A DNA stretch of 64,000 nucleotides from Melocanna baccifera (GCA_036346265.1 CM070684.1:2232001-2296000); one strand, 5' to 3'; shown: positions 22,561 through 34,990, numbered from the stretch's first letter. A program made the numbers and translations. The notes: generated by a model from the letters alone, not told the origin.

Positions 22561-23430
22561 AAAAATCTGTCCTTAGCTCCACAACCAACCTCGCCCTCCT
22601 CGCACTATCTCGCCTTCTCTCCTCTTCCTTGCCTTCTTGGATTCTTTCTTTGAGCTCCCAACCACCGTGGCATGGCCATGTAGGTGCGATCTGTGAGCTC
22701 ACCACCGCGAGCTTGCCAGTGGAAATGAGATGGTGGCCGAGGCAAGTCGGCTGGAGGAGGAGACGAAGGGAGGTGGCGTTGGGTGACAAGAGTGGTGGCG
22801 AGGCCACCGCATGTGCGAAGTAGAGGCGGTGAATCCGGGGCGACAACGACCCAGGAAGTGGCGAGAAGCGCGGCTCGGGAAGGGTGGCGGCAGCCTAGGC
22901 AGGCCAGCTCCAAAGACGAACAAATCCAGCGTATAGGTGGCCTGATGGCGGAGGCCAGGCTAGACAAGATGAGCGGCGGTGGCGCCAAAGGTGGGAGTTT
23001 GGATCCGATAGGGGCGCGACGGAGAGGAATGGATCCGGCCCAGAGACAGCCGGATCTAGGGTGGTAGTGGAGGCAGTTGGATCTAGCGGCTCGGGCCTGA
23101 TCTAATGCGGCGGCAGCCAGATCTAACACGTGGCAGCCTGGCGGTGGCGGTAGAGGCTCAGAGCAAGCTAGCTGTGAGATCTTGAGGTGGCTGGGACGAC
23201 GGCGGTCGGGAGGTGGCCGAGTGGTGGTGCATGTGCGGACGGAAGTGTGTGCGGGTGGACGCAAGCAATGGCAGGCGCAAGCGGCGGCATAGGGCACCAA
23301 CGCGAGGGGCTTCCACCAGGAATGGGCGAGCTCGGTCAGATCTGGCATGGAGGCAGCCAGATCTGGGTGACGGCGGCCAAATCCGGCCCAAAGCGACCAT
23401 ATCCGCACGAGGGGCGGTGGCGGTTGGCGT
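22560..23430. other. GC-rich segment joined to copia integrase
   Basis: About 870 bp of GC-rich DNA with many GATCT/GATCC words (23050-23400) abuts the copia integrase fragment. A - strand frame (22605-23606, 333 codons) runs through the join. Its first 55 codons are integrase and the rest is Pro/Leu/Arg/Ser-rich with no recognised domain. An 18-bp direct repeat (TAGAAGGCTTTGAAGGC region) occurs at about 23430 and 23451. Its origin is unknown. Confidence 0.5.
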
Positions 23431-23700
23431 AGAAGGCTTTGAAGGCTTGCATAGAAGGCTTTGAAGGCATTTACGAGAAAGTCCCCCTCTCGGTCTGTCC
23501 TCAGAATCTTCAGACTACAGCCACTCTCATTCTCCACTTGCACCATGTACTTCTTGAATTCTTCGAATGCATCGCTTTTCTCCTTGAGCATGTGCACCCA
23601 CACCATTCTGCTGTAGTCGTCGACGAGGAGGACAAAGTATTTATTTCCTACTATCGTCGATGGAGAGATTGATCATAGAGGTCTGCATGGACAATTTCAA
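23430..23700 (-). pseudogene. Copia integrase fragment
   Basis: The frame reads MVWVHMLKEKSDAFEEFKKY and SGCSLKILRTDREGDF, the DDE-domain segment after the first catalytic Asp, including the second Asp in RTDREGDF. After about 55 codons the similarity ends at NAFKAFYA, where the GC-rich segment begins. The catalytic Glu and everything downstream are missing. Confidence 0.85.
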
Positions 23701-23812
23701 GCCATCGTTGAGCTTAGTAAGTAGCCACACTAGGAAAAGGAAGACAATTTTGCTTTTACAATGAGGCATCCCTCATAGACCTGAGTGGGATGGTTGCTTT
23801 TAGGTAATCCAA

Positions 23813-24388
23813 CTACCATCCCTTTTCCCTCATTTGCTTGATGGATTTGAAATTAACATGCCCCAATCTTGCATGCCATATCCATGCTTGATCCTCCATC
23901 CTTGCATGCCATAAACATACCGGTTCACAAGTATCCAACATTACCTTGTAGAGACAGTTTTGGGTGTGTTTGATTTTCATCAAGAGCTTGTTACTCCGGT
24001 CATACAACCAAAGGAAAGCGTTGTAGATAACCACCTTGCTCCCAGATTCTGTTAGCCAACTAATACTCAAGATATTGCTGCAAAGATTTGGTATATAATA
24101 TACCTCTATCAATAGTCTATGTTCGCCACCTTTGAATTTGAATAGAACTGAACCCTTTCCTTTGATTTGGACAGTAGAGCCATCTCCAAATTTAACATTG
24201 CCTTGAACCAATTCATTCGGTTCATGGAATTTTTCCCTATCACTTGTCATGTGGTTACTTGCCCCGTTATTGAGGTACCACATATTTGTGCTGAATTTAT
24301 ATTCCCTGTTTGCCCATAACTTTGGCAAGACATTATCTTCGTGCAGCAAGATCATCCTTTGTGACTCTTCAACTGTTGTTAGTAACAA
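23813..24388 (-). pseudogene. Copia protease and pre-integrase domain
   Basis: A 191-codon frame. The protease box reads WYLNNGASNHMTSD, in which the catalytic Asp of the usual D-T/S-G-A is Asn, so this protease would be inactive if read correctly. VYYIPNLCSNILSISWLTES follows, and then the GAG-pre-integrase motif WHARLGHVNFKSIKQM, where His/Cys zinc ligands begin. It continues to the integrase fragment after a frame break. Confidence 0.85.
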
Positions 24389-24439
24389 AACTGGCTCTTC
24401 TTCCTGTGTGTCTGTGAGATGTGCCTCCTCACCCTAGTG

Positions 24440-25358
24440 CTCACCTTTGCATTCCAAAGCATAATGGCCATATTGCTCGCATGATTGAAGCATTTTGTGA
24501 CTCTTGTCATAGCCCATCCTGGACCCACAACCAACACCACCTTCCTAGCATGTCATGGTTAAGCCACCCTGGCCAACCCTGCCTTGACCGCAGCCTCCCC
24601 AATTGCCCCTTCCATGCCCATGGTAATCTCCTCCAACACTCATTCCTCCCCCCCGAAGTGGACGCAGGCTATTTGGAATTGATTATCTGCCGTGCCATCC
24701 ATTTGGTATGAGTGAGTAGCAGTTGGCTGTCAGTGGTGTTATTGGTCTGCCGGTTGAGCCGTTCTTCATATGCCTTTAGCCGACTGATTGCTTCCTCAAA
24801 TGGCATTGTATCAAGATTCAGTATTGCTCAATGTTGCCACCAATTGTAGAAATTTTCAGGCACCAAGTCAAGAAGATTCTTGACTAGTGCAATGTCCTCC
24901 AGGTAGTGCTGAGGGTGTTGTACTTGGCTACCATGGCACTCAATTTTTTGGTGAACTCGTTGATCGTCTCTCCTTCCTTCATGCGAATCGAGTCGAACTC
25001 GCTCTTCAATTTTTACAGCTGGGCCTTCTTCACACAGGGTCCAACGCCTAGATATCGAGTCTTGGACCATCCCATACCTCCTTTGATGATTTCTTCTTTG
25101 TGATTTGTAGAAGGGCGTCTTACGAGACGACTTGGAAGATGAAATGAGCGCTCTTGCCAATTTGTTCTTCTTCTCGTCTATGGCCACTCCGATCGCAGGT
25201 TCTACTACCTCATAGATACCTTGTGCATCTATAATCGCCTCCATCTTGATTGCCCAAGTGGAATAATTCATCCCCGTCAACATCAGGATTTGATGCGGCA
25301 CCACGCCGCCATCCCTTGCGACTCTTTGGATGGAGAGTGCCATCGCCAAGAACCACAA
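24440..25358 (-). pseudogene. Copia gag, frame-broken
   Basis: The frame from 25358 reads MLTGMNYSTWAIKMEAIIDA, the N-terminal gag signature of this copia group. It breaks after about 70 codons. The UBN2-type domain continues in another frame at about 25010-24900 (FDSIRMKEGETINEFTKKLS). A partial zinc knuckle, CEQYGHYALEC, lies near 24440-24480 with its first Cys pair damaged. Gag forms the particle shell. This copy is non-functional. Confidence 0.8.
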
Positions 25359-25376
25359 ATAGCTCGGACGTGCAGA

Positions 25377-25389
25377 GGCTCTGATACCA
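25377..25389 (-). other. Copia primer-binding site
   Basis: The reverse complement reads TGGTATCAGAGCC, complementary to initiator tRNA-Met, two bases from the LTR end. Confidence 0.88.
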
Positions 25390-25391
25390 CA

Positions 25392-25882
25392 TGTAGGTTA
25401 CAAGTTACGACCTCATAACCTCTGACCGTTCTGCGCTTAGAAGTTATGACCGCTCTGCTCAAAGCTTCCGATCGATAACACTTGAACTCCAGCTTCAATT
25501 GCGATCGGTAGTCCGTAGTTGTAGCTTCGGTTGCTTGAAAACTTCCAAGTAATTGAAGCTCCTCTAGTCTTTGAGTACGGTGGCGATAGACCAAAAAACA
25601 ACTGAATAATGCAAAGACAAATCTTTTGGTGGTGCTCCAATCATTGCACCTTTTCTGGGGTAAACTCCTCTCTATTTATACTCAAGATTACATCTCAAAG
25701 ACGGACAACTCCTTGCTGATTACAAACTAGACTCGGGCTCTTTCTCATAGTAAAACTAGACTCAAGTGAAACCAACTTTGAACTCTGGTTTGATTCCACA
25801 ATTGGATCGAACTGACTCGTACTCTAAGCAAACACCTACCTGCAATCCATGATTATTAAACAAGTATAGATTAATTCCAACA
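25392..25882 (-). repeat. 5' LTR of the copia element
   Basis: On the - strand it starts TGTTGGAATTAATC and ends AACCTACA, about 491 bp, directly before the primer-binding site. A TATA box (TATAAATA on the - strand) lies at about 25672-25680. No second copy is present in the window. Confidence 0.78.
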
Positions 25883-27027
25883 TCGACCACCTCCTCTCAT
25901 TCGCCGCCACCTGCTGCCACGTACAACAACCCCAAGGCTGCGCTAAAGGGCCAGGCGGTGCTCATGCCGCAGTGCTTCCTCTCTAAAGGGCACCAAGAAA
26001 CCCCACGCTCATCTCACGACCTCTCATTGATCTCGGTTCGATGGTAGCTGCTACTTTTGCATACCTAGCACCGATGCACCACGGCTCGTCGTCACCACCG
26101 GCCCGACTCAGGGGTGGGAGGCTCCGACCATCATAGGGTAGGCTAGATCTGATGAAGCTCCTTGGTGGTTACGCCTCGGTTGGTTGAGGAGAATTCGGTG
26201 AAAACATTCAAACCTAGGTTATCGTGTTTGGCCAAACCATTTTGCGTAGCATGGAAGAAGTGGAACATGCATTGAATGAAGAATAGCATTAGTGTATTCA
26301 GGCTACCATCGCTTCAAATAGGTTGGCAAAGTAGTTTTGAACACCCCTAATGGCAGCGATGATGGAGGCGATTCCGATGGTGGCTATGATGGCAACAACG
26401 ATGGCAGCGATCGGGCCACAGAATCTATGCGTCTAGGGGGTGGCGATTTCCCCATGGGGCGGGGCCTCACGAGGAATTTTCCCATAGGGACCGAGGCGGG
26501 GCCAATCTTCCCAATGGGGAAGGGGTGGGGACCACGAGGAGTTAGTAAGAATACTTTTATAATAGATTATAATTTTTAATATAGGTGATTGTATTTCTTC
26601 TTGTATATTCGGTCTAAAACTTGAATCTATATGTTAGAATATATTTTTGAAAAAAGTATACCTAAATAATTATAAATTAATAAACAAAGTCATATTATTA
26701 GTTTTAAAAATAATTTAACCAATTTTTAATCCCCCATGAGGATCCTTATGGGGGTTAGGTCCCCATGGGGATCGGGGACAGGGGGCAATCTCCGCCCTGT
26801 CAAGCTTAACAGGGCCATGCTAGTAGGGTTTAGGGCGGGGCACTAGGGCGTCCCCGGGACCCCCCGGCCCCATTGCCTCCCCTATCTGCATTTGCTTGTA
26901 CATCTCACTCCTCACAGGTTTCTTCCTTTCCCTCACCATGTATCTTCCTCCCCAAACAAATGGTATGGAACCAAAATCCCCTAAAATGACTTGATTATTT
27001 GTAGGATTGGTGCTTTATGATGGTATA
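25883..27027. repeat. Unassigned sequence with CCCCATGGGG-like palindromes
   Basis: No gene is seen. From 26335 there is a short run of GATGGCAGCGATGATGG-like words. Between 26445 and 26775 the palindrome TCCCCATGGGGA or a one- or two-base variant occurs at least five times (near 26448, 26478, 26505, 26733 and 26760), on both sides of an AT-rich stretch. Such clustered palindromes resemble subterminal repeats of a DNA transposon, but no terminal inverted repeat was identified. Confidence 0.45.
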
Positions 27028-27649
27028 TGCAACATCCTAAATTTCTCTTTCTTTAAAAATTTAATTTCAAAATAATTATTTCAAATACTTGGATTTTATT
27101 TAGATTTAATGTGTAATCCTTCAAATTAATTTCCAATCCAAAATTCAAATTCTAGTTCAAATTCAACTTCCAAAATTCAAAATTCAAGTATAAAAATCTG
27201 AAACTAATTTCTTCCTCGGGTAAGCCAAATTTCTATTTCCTTGGGCCCAACCCAAAATTTTGCTGGCGCAGACCCATCTTTTCTTTTTCCTTTTTCTTTC
27301 CTTCTTTTCTCTCTCTTCTTCTTTTCCTTGCCTAGCCTCTACTCTGTTCGACCGAACCAGGTCAGCCATCGCCCAGGCCATGGCACTTGCCGAGCTACCC
27401 CTCCTATTCATTGCTTGCAAGGAAACCGTCCGCATCAATGCAAGTAATCAATCCCCATCTGTTTCCTTACCATCTATCCACCCATTTCCATTTATCTTGT
27501 CCATTTGCAAACATGAGCATAAGATCCATCATGATGACACGGTAAATCCGTGTCGGTTTCCATCTCCTTTGAGCCATGAAATATGAACATCATGACCTCT
27601 CTCAGCCCCTTCACTACTTCTTCAAACTTTCACTGAGCTCTCGTGCCTT
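27028..27649 (+). repeat. LTR-like start of another gypsy element
   Basis: TGCAACATCCTAAATTTCTC at 27027-27046 resembles the TGTAACATCC(C/T) start of the neighbouring LTR families. It is followed by the same style of AT-rich head with repeated AAATTCAAA words. It appears cut by the minus-strand element at 27650 and may resume at 39084. No partner LTR was found. Confidence 0.4.
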
Positions 27650-30600
27650 TATCGAGACTTCGAATATGCAAAGTCGGTCTCTCTGTAAAGCGCACTAGTC
27701 GAGGATCACGCTAGTACACACGATCAAACATAGATGTCATCACGGTCATACACACGACAATAATAAAGGAAAACTCAAATATTGATAAAATATCAAAAAT
27801 GCGACCTTATGGCCAAGCTTACAATATCTCTAGCGGAAGGGCTTAACAAAATAACGTGAAAATCCAAAATAAAGCGTAGCGACCAATTGACAAACCACGA
27901 GGCTATCAGTGGAGAAGCGAAGCCTAATCCGTGAAGTCGTCATAGTACTCTCATACGGAACCTCCTGTGATAGTACTCCTCTCCCTCAAGCCCGAGCAAC
28001 ATAGGCGTAAAGCCGTGAGTACATTGGTACTCGACAAGTCGTTTGTAACAATGAATGCAATATAATATGCAAGGCTTACCAAAGGAGGGCTGAAAGGTTA
28101 ATTTGCATAAAGGCATTTATCGATTAAATATATTAAATAACTTGAAAGCGAAAGTTAACTGAAAACAGTAATAATAGATAATCAAAGGAATAAATATGAA
28201 CCACTTGTGAACACCAATTCACAAGTTAAACCAACAGTGAACTACCTGCCCACTCCCAACATAAACCACCAAGTTATAAGTGAAACACTAACCCTCGTGT
28301 GAAATCCCCGAGCAATGTCCATCACCGAGGACGCGGCTATTCGAATAGTTCTACACTCTACAGAGGTTGCATGACTGTACCCACACGATGTGATTAGCCT
28401 CGATCTCAGGAAATCACAACAAGACCTTTACAATGCTCTATCTCAACACAATCCTGCCCGCTAGGGTTTCGCATCACACACCCCCTTGCGCCACATGGAA
28501 ATCAGTAACCATGTCCATCACAATGGTAGAATTGAGTTGAAATATTACAAATTATTCAGCCAGGTCCATCCCATAATAGACATGTGGTTTGCACGATTAA
28601 GCTCAGATCAATGGCGCACAAAGTTAAGTCCTTAACATTACCCGGGCGAGGCTACCACATCCTCGAAGTGCAAGCGCACCTCCCCTTTCTTGCACGATCA
28701 CTCGCGAGTGAAAACCAATTTGCATAACCAAGCCAACGTCACACCAATGACGTGGCACAAATTTTAATACACGTGGTACCAACCACAGTTCCATATGTCA
28801 TTAAGTCAAATTAATAATTTAACATGTGTGATGAGATCAATCGTAAATATAAGCCAGCTAAGCAATCTAATCGTACCAACCCATGTGACAAATAATCTAG
28901 CATCACTAATAAATTACCCAACCTATGGTGACAATGGCATCATGGCATTCCAAAGTATCAAGGAGGTATAATTTCAATTGGGACGATAACTACCAGTTAC
29001 AACGGTTGAATAAAAGTAGCGATGCAATGTAATTTAAAACAAAATAATTAAATACTAGATTGTAAAACTGGGTTCAACATGATCAAAGGACACGACTTGC
29101 CTTCGTTATGCTCAGTGAGGTACTCTGGTCTTGAGCGCAAAACTGCTCCTCGAATCGAATCTAACGAGAGAAAGCGACCGAAAACAAAAAACACATAAAA
29201 TGATAAGCAAATGAACTCCAAAATTCACAAAACCAGAACCAACCGCTAGAGCTTGATTTTAGATGAATTTAGAAAAAGAAGCAGAGTCAATCGGAGCTAG
29301 GGCGGAGGAGAAACGGGCTCTCGGAAAATTAATTCTAAAATTAATTCAGGAAATTCAAAAAGTGCTTTGTCTTTGTGAACCCGGTCCACGGGATTACCGG
29401 TCCACCGTGAACCCGCGCGCGGAACAGTACACGCGAAGAGAGGAGCGGCGGCGGCGGGCGGTGGCGTGGCGGCGGCATATCTTGCCACGTGTCACCCGGT
29501 GGCGTGGCAGCCGGCGTGGGCGCCGCGTGGCTCGGGGGCGGCTCGGGCGGCGTGGCGGCGACCGTGGCGCGGCGGCAGCGGCGCGAGCGCGGGCGCGCAT
29601 GGCGGTGGCGTCGGATCCGGCGGTCGCGGCGACGCGTGGCGAGATGCGGATCGCTTGATCGGATGCAGGCGGCGGCGAGGATGGGCGGTGCGGCGCGGGC
29701 AGCGGTCGGATCACCGGCAGCGTGGCGGGATTGCGGCGAAGAAGCGGCAGCGTGGCAGCGCGGGGCGGATCGGCGGCGCGTGGCGAGCGCGCGCGGCTTG
29801 GCCGCGGCGGCGGCGAAGCGCGGCAGCGGCGCGGCGAGCGGCGGCGCGAGCTCTCGCGGCGGCGGCGCGAGCGACTTCAGCGGCGGGAGGCAGCGTGGAG
29901 GGCTTACCCGGGGTTGGCGTCATTCTTTGCTCGCGTCGGGCGAAGCGCGAGGCAGGCGAGGGCGGCGGCGGCGGGGCTCGGGTGTCGGCGCGAACCGAGG
30001 ATGAGCGGCGGTTTTATCACCTGACGAGGCGTCCAATCCGGATCTGGTGGCGGTCGCCACGCGAGCGGGTTAGGCGGCTAGGATGCGGCCGCGCGGCAAG
30101 ATCGGACAGGCGGCGCGGTTAGGGTTAGGGGTTAGGGCTTGCGGCGCGGCGTGGGTGAGCAGCGGGGATCGCGCGAAGCGCGCGATCGGTCGGTGAGGTG
30201 CGGCGGAACGCAGGCGGTGCGGGCGTCTTTGGTGCCGCCCGCAGCGTCGGAGCGGATCTGCGGCAGCGTGGCGGGCTGCTGGATTAGCGCGCGGGCGCGG
30301 GAAGCGAATCTGGCGGTGGGAGGGCGCGGGATGGGCGGCGCGTGGAGAGAGAGGAGATCGGGCGGCGGGGTTTATTTTTTCTTTTCTTTTTCGAGAAATT
30401 CAAATAAACTTCTAAAAGCTCTAGAAAATAGCAAATAAATCCCAAAAATTCACCAAAAATACCAGAAAATTCCTTGAGACACAGAAGAACACAAATAAAA
30501 TATTTTCAACTTCTGTTAATGTTTATTTTAATCATATTAAATCCTTGAAAATTCTGAAAATTCATTTGAAGCTTGAATTAAATTTAGAAAATTCGGAAAG

Positions 30601-30653
30601 TTCATTTTTAAATTCAGGGCTTTAAAAATCTCGAGAAAAAGCAGGATGTTACA
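27650..30653 (-). repeat. 3' LTR of the minus-strand element
   Basis: It matches 36131-39083 along its length. The right (element 5') end is TGTTACA at 30647-30653, following the polypurine tract. The left end reads TATCGAGACTTCGAATATGC against TGTCGAGACCGAATATGC in the other LTR. The GC-rich part (29400-30370) yields only chance reading frames. Confidence 0.88.
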
Positions 30654-30671
30654 CACCTTACCCCTTAAGCG
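30654..30671 (-). other. Polypurine tract of the minus-strand element
   Basis: On the - strand GCTTAAGGGGTAAGGTG directly precedes the LTR start TGTAACATCC. Confidence 0.8.
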
Positions 30672-30697
30672 AGATCTCAACCCGAGATCTGGGCCAA

Positions 30698-31808
30698 CTA
30701 AGAGAATAGGTTCGGGAACTCTGCTCTGAGATCCTCCTCGCGCTCCCAGGTGGCTTCTTCCTCGAAATGGTTGCTCCACTGGACTTTGCAAAAACGGACT
30801 ACTTTATTCCGGGTGATTCGCTCTGACACTTCCAAGATTTTGTTGGATGCTCTTTGTATGGAGATCCTCCTGCGAGTCAACGGCCTCGTGGCACAACCTC
30901 CTCGGTACACGCAAGCACTTCTTGGTGGGACACATGGAAGCGTCATGTACCCCAGAGAAGAACACAGTAACTCAAGCGATAAGCAACCTCTCCCCTGCGT
31001 TTTAGAATCCTGAGCGGACCAACATATCTCGGTGCAAGCTTCCCTTTTAGCTGAAACCTCTTCACACCTCGAATGGTGTGATCTGAGATACACAAAATCA
31101 TCGGCTCAAAACTCGGCTCTCGGCGTGCGGTATATGCGCATAGCTGTTACATGCGGCCTGGCGGTTTTCAACCTTTCTGTATCAAGCGGATCTTATCCTC
31201 GGCTTCTTTCAAGCGATGCGGACCAAAAGCGACCTTCCCGTCTCTTTCCAATTGAGAGGGGTCCTGCATTTCCTGCCATACAATGCCTCAAACGGTGACA
31301 TCTGCAAACTGGCCTGATAACTGTTGTTGTACGAGAACTCTGCAAAAGGCAAACAACTGTCCCACTTGGAACCATGATCGAGCACACAGGCTCTCAACAT
31401 GTCCTCCAAAATCTGATTTACTCGCTCTGTCTGACCATCTGTCTGGGGGTGATACGCTGTACTGAAATTCAGGTGAGTTCCCATAGCCTTATGGAAACTA
31501 CCCCAAAAACGGGAGGTGAACTGCGATCCACGATCTGACACAATCTTCTTGGGCACACCATGCAAACTGACAATCCTGGACATATATAGCTCTGCCAATC
31601 TATCACCACTGTAGGTTGTCTTAACTGGAATGGAATGAGCAACCTTGGTCAATCGGTCCACAATGACCCAAATCGAATCATAGCCCTCTTTGGTCTTAGG
31701 CAGACCGACTATAAATTCCATACCAATTTCTTCCCACTTCCACTCGGGAACTTTCAATGGCTGACAAACATCACAAAGGGCTACATACTCAGCGATCTCA
31801 CGCTTCAT
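30698..31808 (-). pseudogene. Integrase and chromodomain
   Basis: The 31209-31808 frame (199 codons) holds the catalytic core: MEFIVGLPKTKEGYDS (first Asp replaced by Glu in the first position shown), PKKIVSDRGSQFTSRFW (second Asp) and YHPQTDGQTERVNQIL (Glu). In the usual motif the first acid is the Asp of MDF; this copy reads MEF, which would weaken or kill the enzyme. The C-terminal part is frame-split. The chromodomain is in the 30698-31093 frame, reading VRFCKVQWSNHFEEEATWER and EDLRAEFPNLFS. Confidence 0.85.
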
Positions 31809-33590
31809 GCTTGGTCACCAATATTTATCCTTAATGTCCTGGTACATCTTGGTACTGCCTGGATGAATCGAATACAACGACTCATGAGCCTCTTTTAACA
31901 ACACATCCTTTAGCTCTTGCCTACTGGGCACACACAAACGCTGCTTGAACCACAAGGTTCCCTGGTCATCCACTGAAAATCCTGACTCCTTACCTTCACT
32001 TAAGTTCTTTTGATCCGCTGAAATGCCTCATCATCGGTGAGGCTGTGAATCGACCATCAAAGTAGGTTTGCATCTCCATAGCTGCCAAAATCACAGCTCA
32101 ACCAACTCAAGGCTAATCTTAAAATTCCTCATGCAAAGCTAGTGACTCTCTCGAACCATCAACTGAATTGCGGTATACCTTTACGCTCAAGGCATACTGC
32201 AACAACATTAGCTTTCCCGGGATGATAATGTATGTCTACATTATAATCCTTTATCAGCTCTAACCACCTCCTCTGCCTGAGGTTAAGCTCGGACTGGGTA
32301 AAGATGTATTTCAAACTCTTATGATCCGTATAAACCTCACATCTGTTACCCATCAGATAGTGACGCTAAATCTTTAAAGCGTGCACCACGGCTGCTAACT
32401 CCAAATCATGAGTAGGGTAGTTCTCCTCATGCGGTCTCAACTGGCGTGAGGCATAGGCTACCACTCTCTTGTCTTGCATCAAGACACAACCCAAACCTTT
32501 GCGAGAGGCATCGCAAAATATCTCAAAATCCTTATTAATATCAGGCAACACAAGCACTGGGGCTGTGGTCAAACTCTCCTTAAGTTTCTGAAAACTTTTC
32601 TCGCACTCTGGCGTCCAAGTGAATTTCTTTTCCTTCTTGAGCAAGCTGCGTGAGGTGCAGCCACCTGGAAAATCCCTCAATAAAGCGACGGTAGTATCTG
32701 CCATACCAGAAAACTCGACTTGGGTAGCGAAGTGGGTATTTGCCAATCCAAAATGTCACTCACCTTCCCTAGGTCAAGCTGCGACTCCTTCTCTTTGTCA
32801 ACACATGCCCTAGAAAGCGACTTTCTTCATCAAAACTCACATTTGCTGAACTTTGCATACAGCTGATTATCCTCAATTTCTGCAATGCTAATCTCAAGTG
32901 CTCTGATGTTCCTCCTCATTCTTGGAATATATCAAAATGTCGTCAATGAACACAACGACAAACTTGTCCAAATATTCCATAAACACCTTATTCATCAAAT
33001 ACATGAAGTATCTTTGGAGCATTAGTCAAACCAAATGACATCACTATAAACTCGTATAGACCATAGCAGTCGAGAAAGGCTGTCTTAGGTATGTCCTCCT
33101 TCCGAATCCTCATCGATGATATCGACCTTAAATCAATCTTGAGAAAACTCCTGCTCCTTAAGCTGATCAAACGGGTTATCAATCACGGCGCGAGAGGTAC
33201 TTATTCTTGCGGTGACCTCATTAAGTGCTCTGTAGTCCACACACATGCGCGACTACCATCCTTCTTCTTGACGAACAAACTTTGGCGCTCCCCACGGGGA
33301 TGAACTCGATCGATGTAACCCTTATCCAAAATCTCCTGAATTTGCTTCTTCAACTCTACTAAGTCATTGGCTGGCATCCGATAGGGTCTCTTGGAAATCG
33401 GAGTAGTACCTGGCACAAGCTCAATCAGAAACTCAACCTCCCTCTCTGGTGGCATACCTGGAAGATCATCTGGAAACACGTCGGGGTATTCCCTGACAAC
33501 TGGCACATCCTCCAACTGGATCACCTTGCTCGGCAAACCATGGTAGCTCTGGTGACACTCCTTTGGCTGCGAATCGCACCTTAACCCCAT
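31809..33590 (-). pseudogene. Reverse transcriptase and RNase H
   Basis: Reading right to left: EYPDVFPDDLPGMPPEREVE and KRPYRMPANDLVELKKQIQE (33201-33590), then DLRS, IPKTAFLDCYGLYEFIVMSF (32988-33182), then RT palm and thumb in broken frames. RNase H lies at 32366-32746 (FEIFCDASRKGLGCVLMQDK, YASRQLRPHEENYPTHDLEL) and continues at 32159-32353 (DHKSLKYIFTQ, YHPGKANVVA). RNase H keeps its first catalytic Asp (CDAS). At least four frameshifts separate the blocks, so no intact pol is present. Confidence 0.85.
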
Positions 33591-33599
33591 CTGAATTGG

Positions 33600-34990
33600 T
33601 TAAGGTCCTTTGCTCTGCTCCCACAGTCTAACAGCACTGCTGCGCTTGAAGCCAATCCATTCCCAAGATTACATCTAGGGATGCATATCCAACAAAATCA
33701 GTCGGCCACTGAACTCAACTCCACTGAATGGTTATCCTAACTCTGGACAACCTAGGTTGGATCTCAACTCGGATCCGGGATTGGATTAAAGAAGCAGATC
33801 CAAGAGCAACGATTTTCAATTATTGCTTTAAAGCAAAACTCAGAAACAAGCGAATCAAGCTCGAGAATGAAATAAAGCGTGGCGAGGCCGAATGTACTAG
33901 GGCGTCACCGATTACAAGCGTGCGGTGCTGCTGGGCATCCTCTGCGGTGGCGTGGTTCACTTGACCTCTCACCACCGGCGTCTGCTGGCATGTCGATGCC
34001 GGGGTGCTCCTCGTCTGCTCACGGGGTAGGAGTGCGACCGGTGTGGCTCCCAAGTCGAAGCGGCGGCGTCGGGGCTTGTCTCGAGGGCACTTGCTAGCAT
34101 AGTGTCCCACCTCATGACACTTGAAGCAAGTGACGAGCGCTGCTGAATTGCTGTTCTTTGCTGCTGCTGTGACCACTTTGGAACCACCGGGCAGCAGTCT
34201 GGCCCAGCCAGCGCGGTGCAGTGGGGTCTGGCGAGGCTAACTGCTTCTTCTTTGTGGCACTCGTGCAGTGGTAGGAACCAAAGCGAGGCCTCTGGGGCTG
34301 GTGTGTTTGTGACCCCTATTTGGATCAACCTCCTCTTGCGAGACTCCTCGAGCTCGCGGCGACTCTCCTCAATGAGAATGACCTTGTCCACCAAGCTGTT
34401 GGCGGCATAGTCGTTGCCTCGACTTGCACCTTCAAAGCTGGGTTCAAGCCTTTCTTGAACCTCTTACAGCGCATTTGCATCGGCGCTACATCCTCGGTGC
34501 GTGGCGAAGCCAAGCTGAGTGAATTTATTGAGATATTCACTCAGCGGCGAGTTCCTCTTTGGAACTCCGGAACTCATCCTTCTTCATCTCGACCACTCCA
34601 TCCATGACATGAGCGAGTATGGAAGGCCTTGGCGAACTCCTTCCAAGTGATGTTGTTACGGTTCTCATGGCGACACGATGGTTCTCCCACCACTCTGCTG
34701 CTTTGGTCCCTCAAGGCGATGTGTTGCATATAAAACATTCTCTCTGTCCGGTGCTTGAGCCAAGTTCAGTTCTTCTCAATGAGCGAACCCAATCGTCGAC
34801 CTCCAAAGGCTCGTGGCCCTGGAGAAAATAGGCGGTCTCGTCCTCATGAACTCTGCATATTTGGGCTCTTGACGAGTCTTGGTGGTGGTCTTGGCTCCTG
34901 GTCTTTGTCATTTGCATCATAGTCTGCATACTCTGCATCATGAGTGCATCATCGAGTGCAGGCCACAAAAGCGGCGAGGCGGGGTCCATG
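33600..34990 (-). pseudogene. Gag and protease region
   Basis: Gag starts near 34990 (MDPASPLLWPALDD). It shows the Gln/Met-rich stretch LMMQSMQTMMQMT and the domain start EPLEVDDWVRSL. Later parts lie in other frames (34325-34540, RFKKGLNPALKVQV). The zinc knuckle CFKCHEVGHYASKC is at about 34085-34130. The protease that should follow (33600-33800) is only weakly visible because of frame breaks. The order and spacing match the + strand Tekay-type element. Confidence 0.8.

Larger units (their letters stand above)
23430..25882 (-). mobile_element. Copia element, 5' half only, on the minus strand
   Basis: Reading from right to left: a 5' LTR (25392-25882), a primer-binding site (25377-25389), gag with zinc knuckle, protease, and the first part of integrase. 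The order gag-PR-INT is the copia order. Integrase stops at about 23430 against the GC-rich segment, and no reverse transcriptase, RNase H or 3' LTR was found to the left. The element is therefore a truncated or rearranged remnant. Confidence 0.85.

Noticed and set aside
22605..22846. Possible host gene in the GC-rich segment
   Set aside because: No domain, no splice signal and no conserved motif; kept only as part of the chimeric segment.
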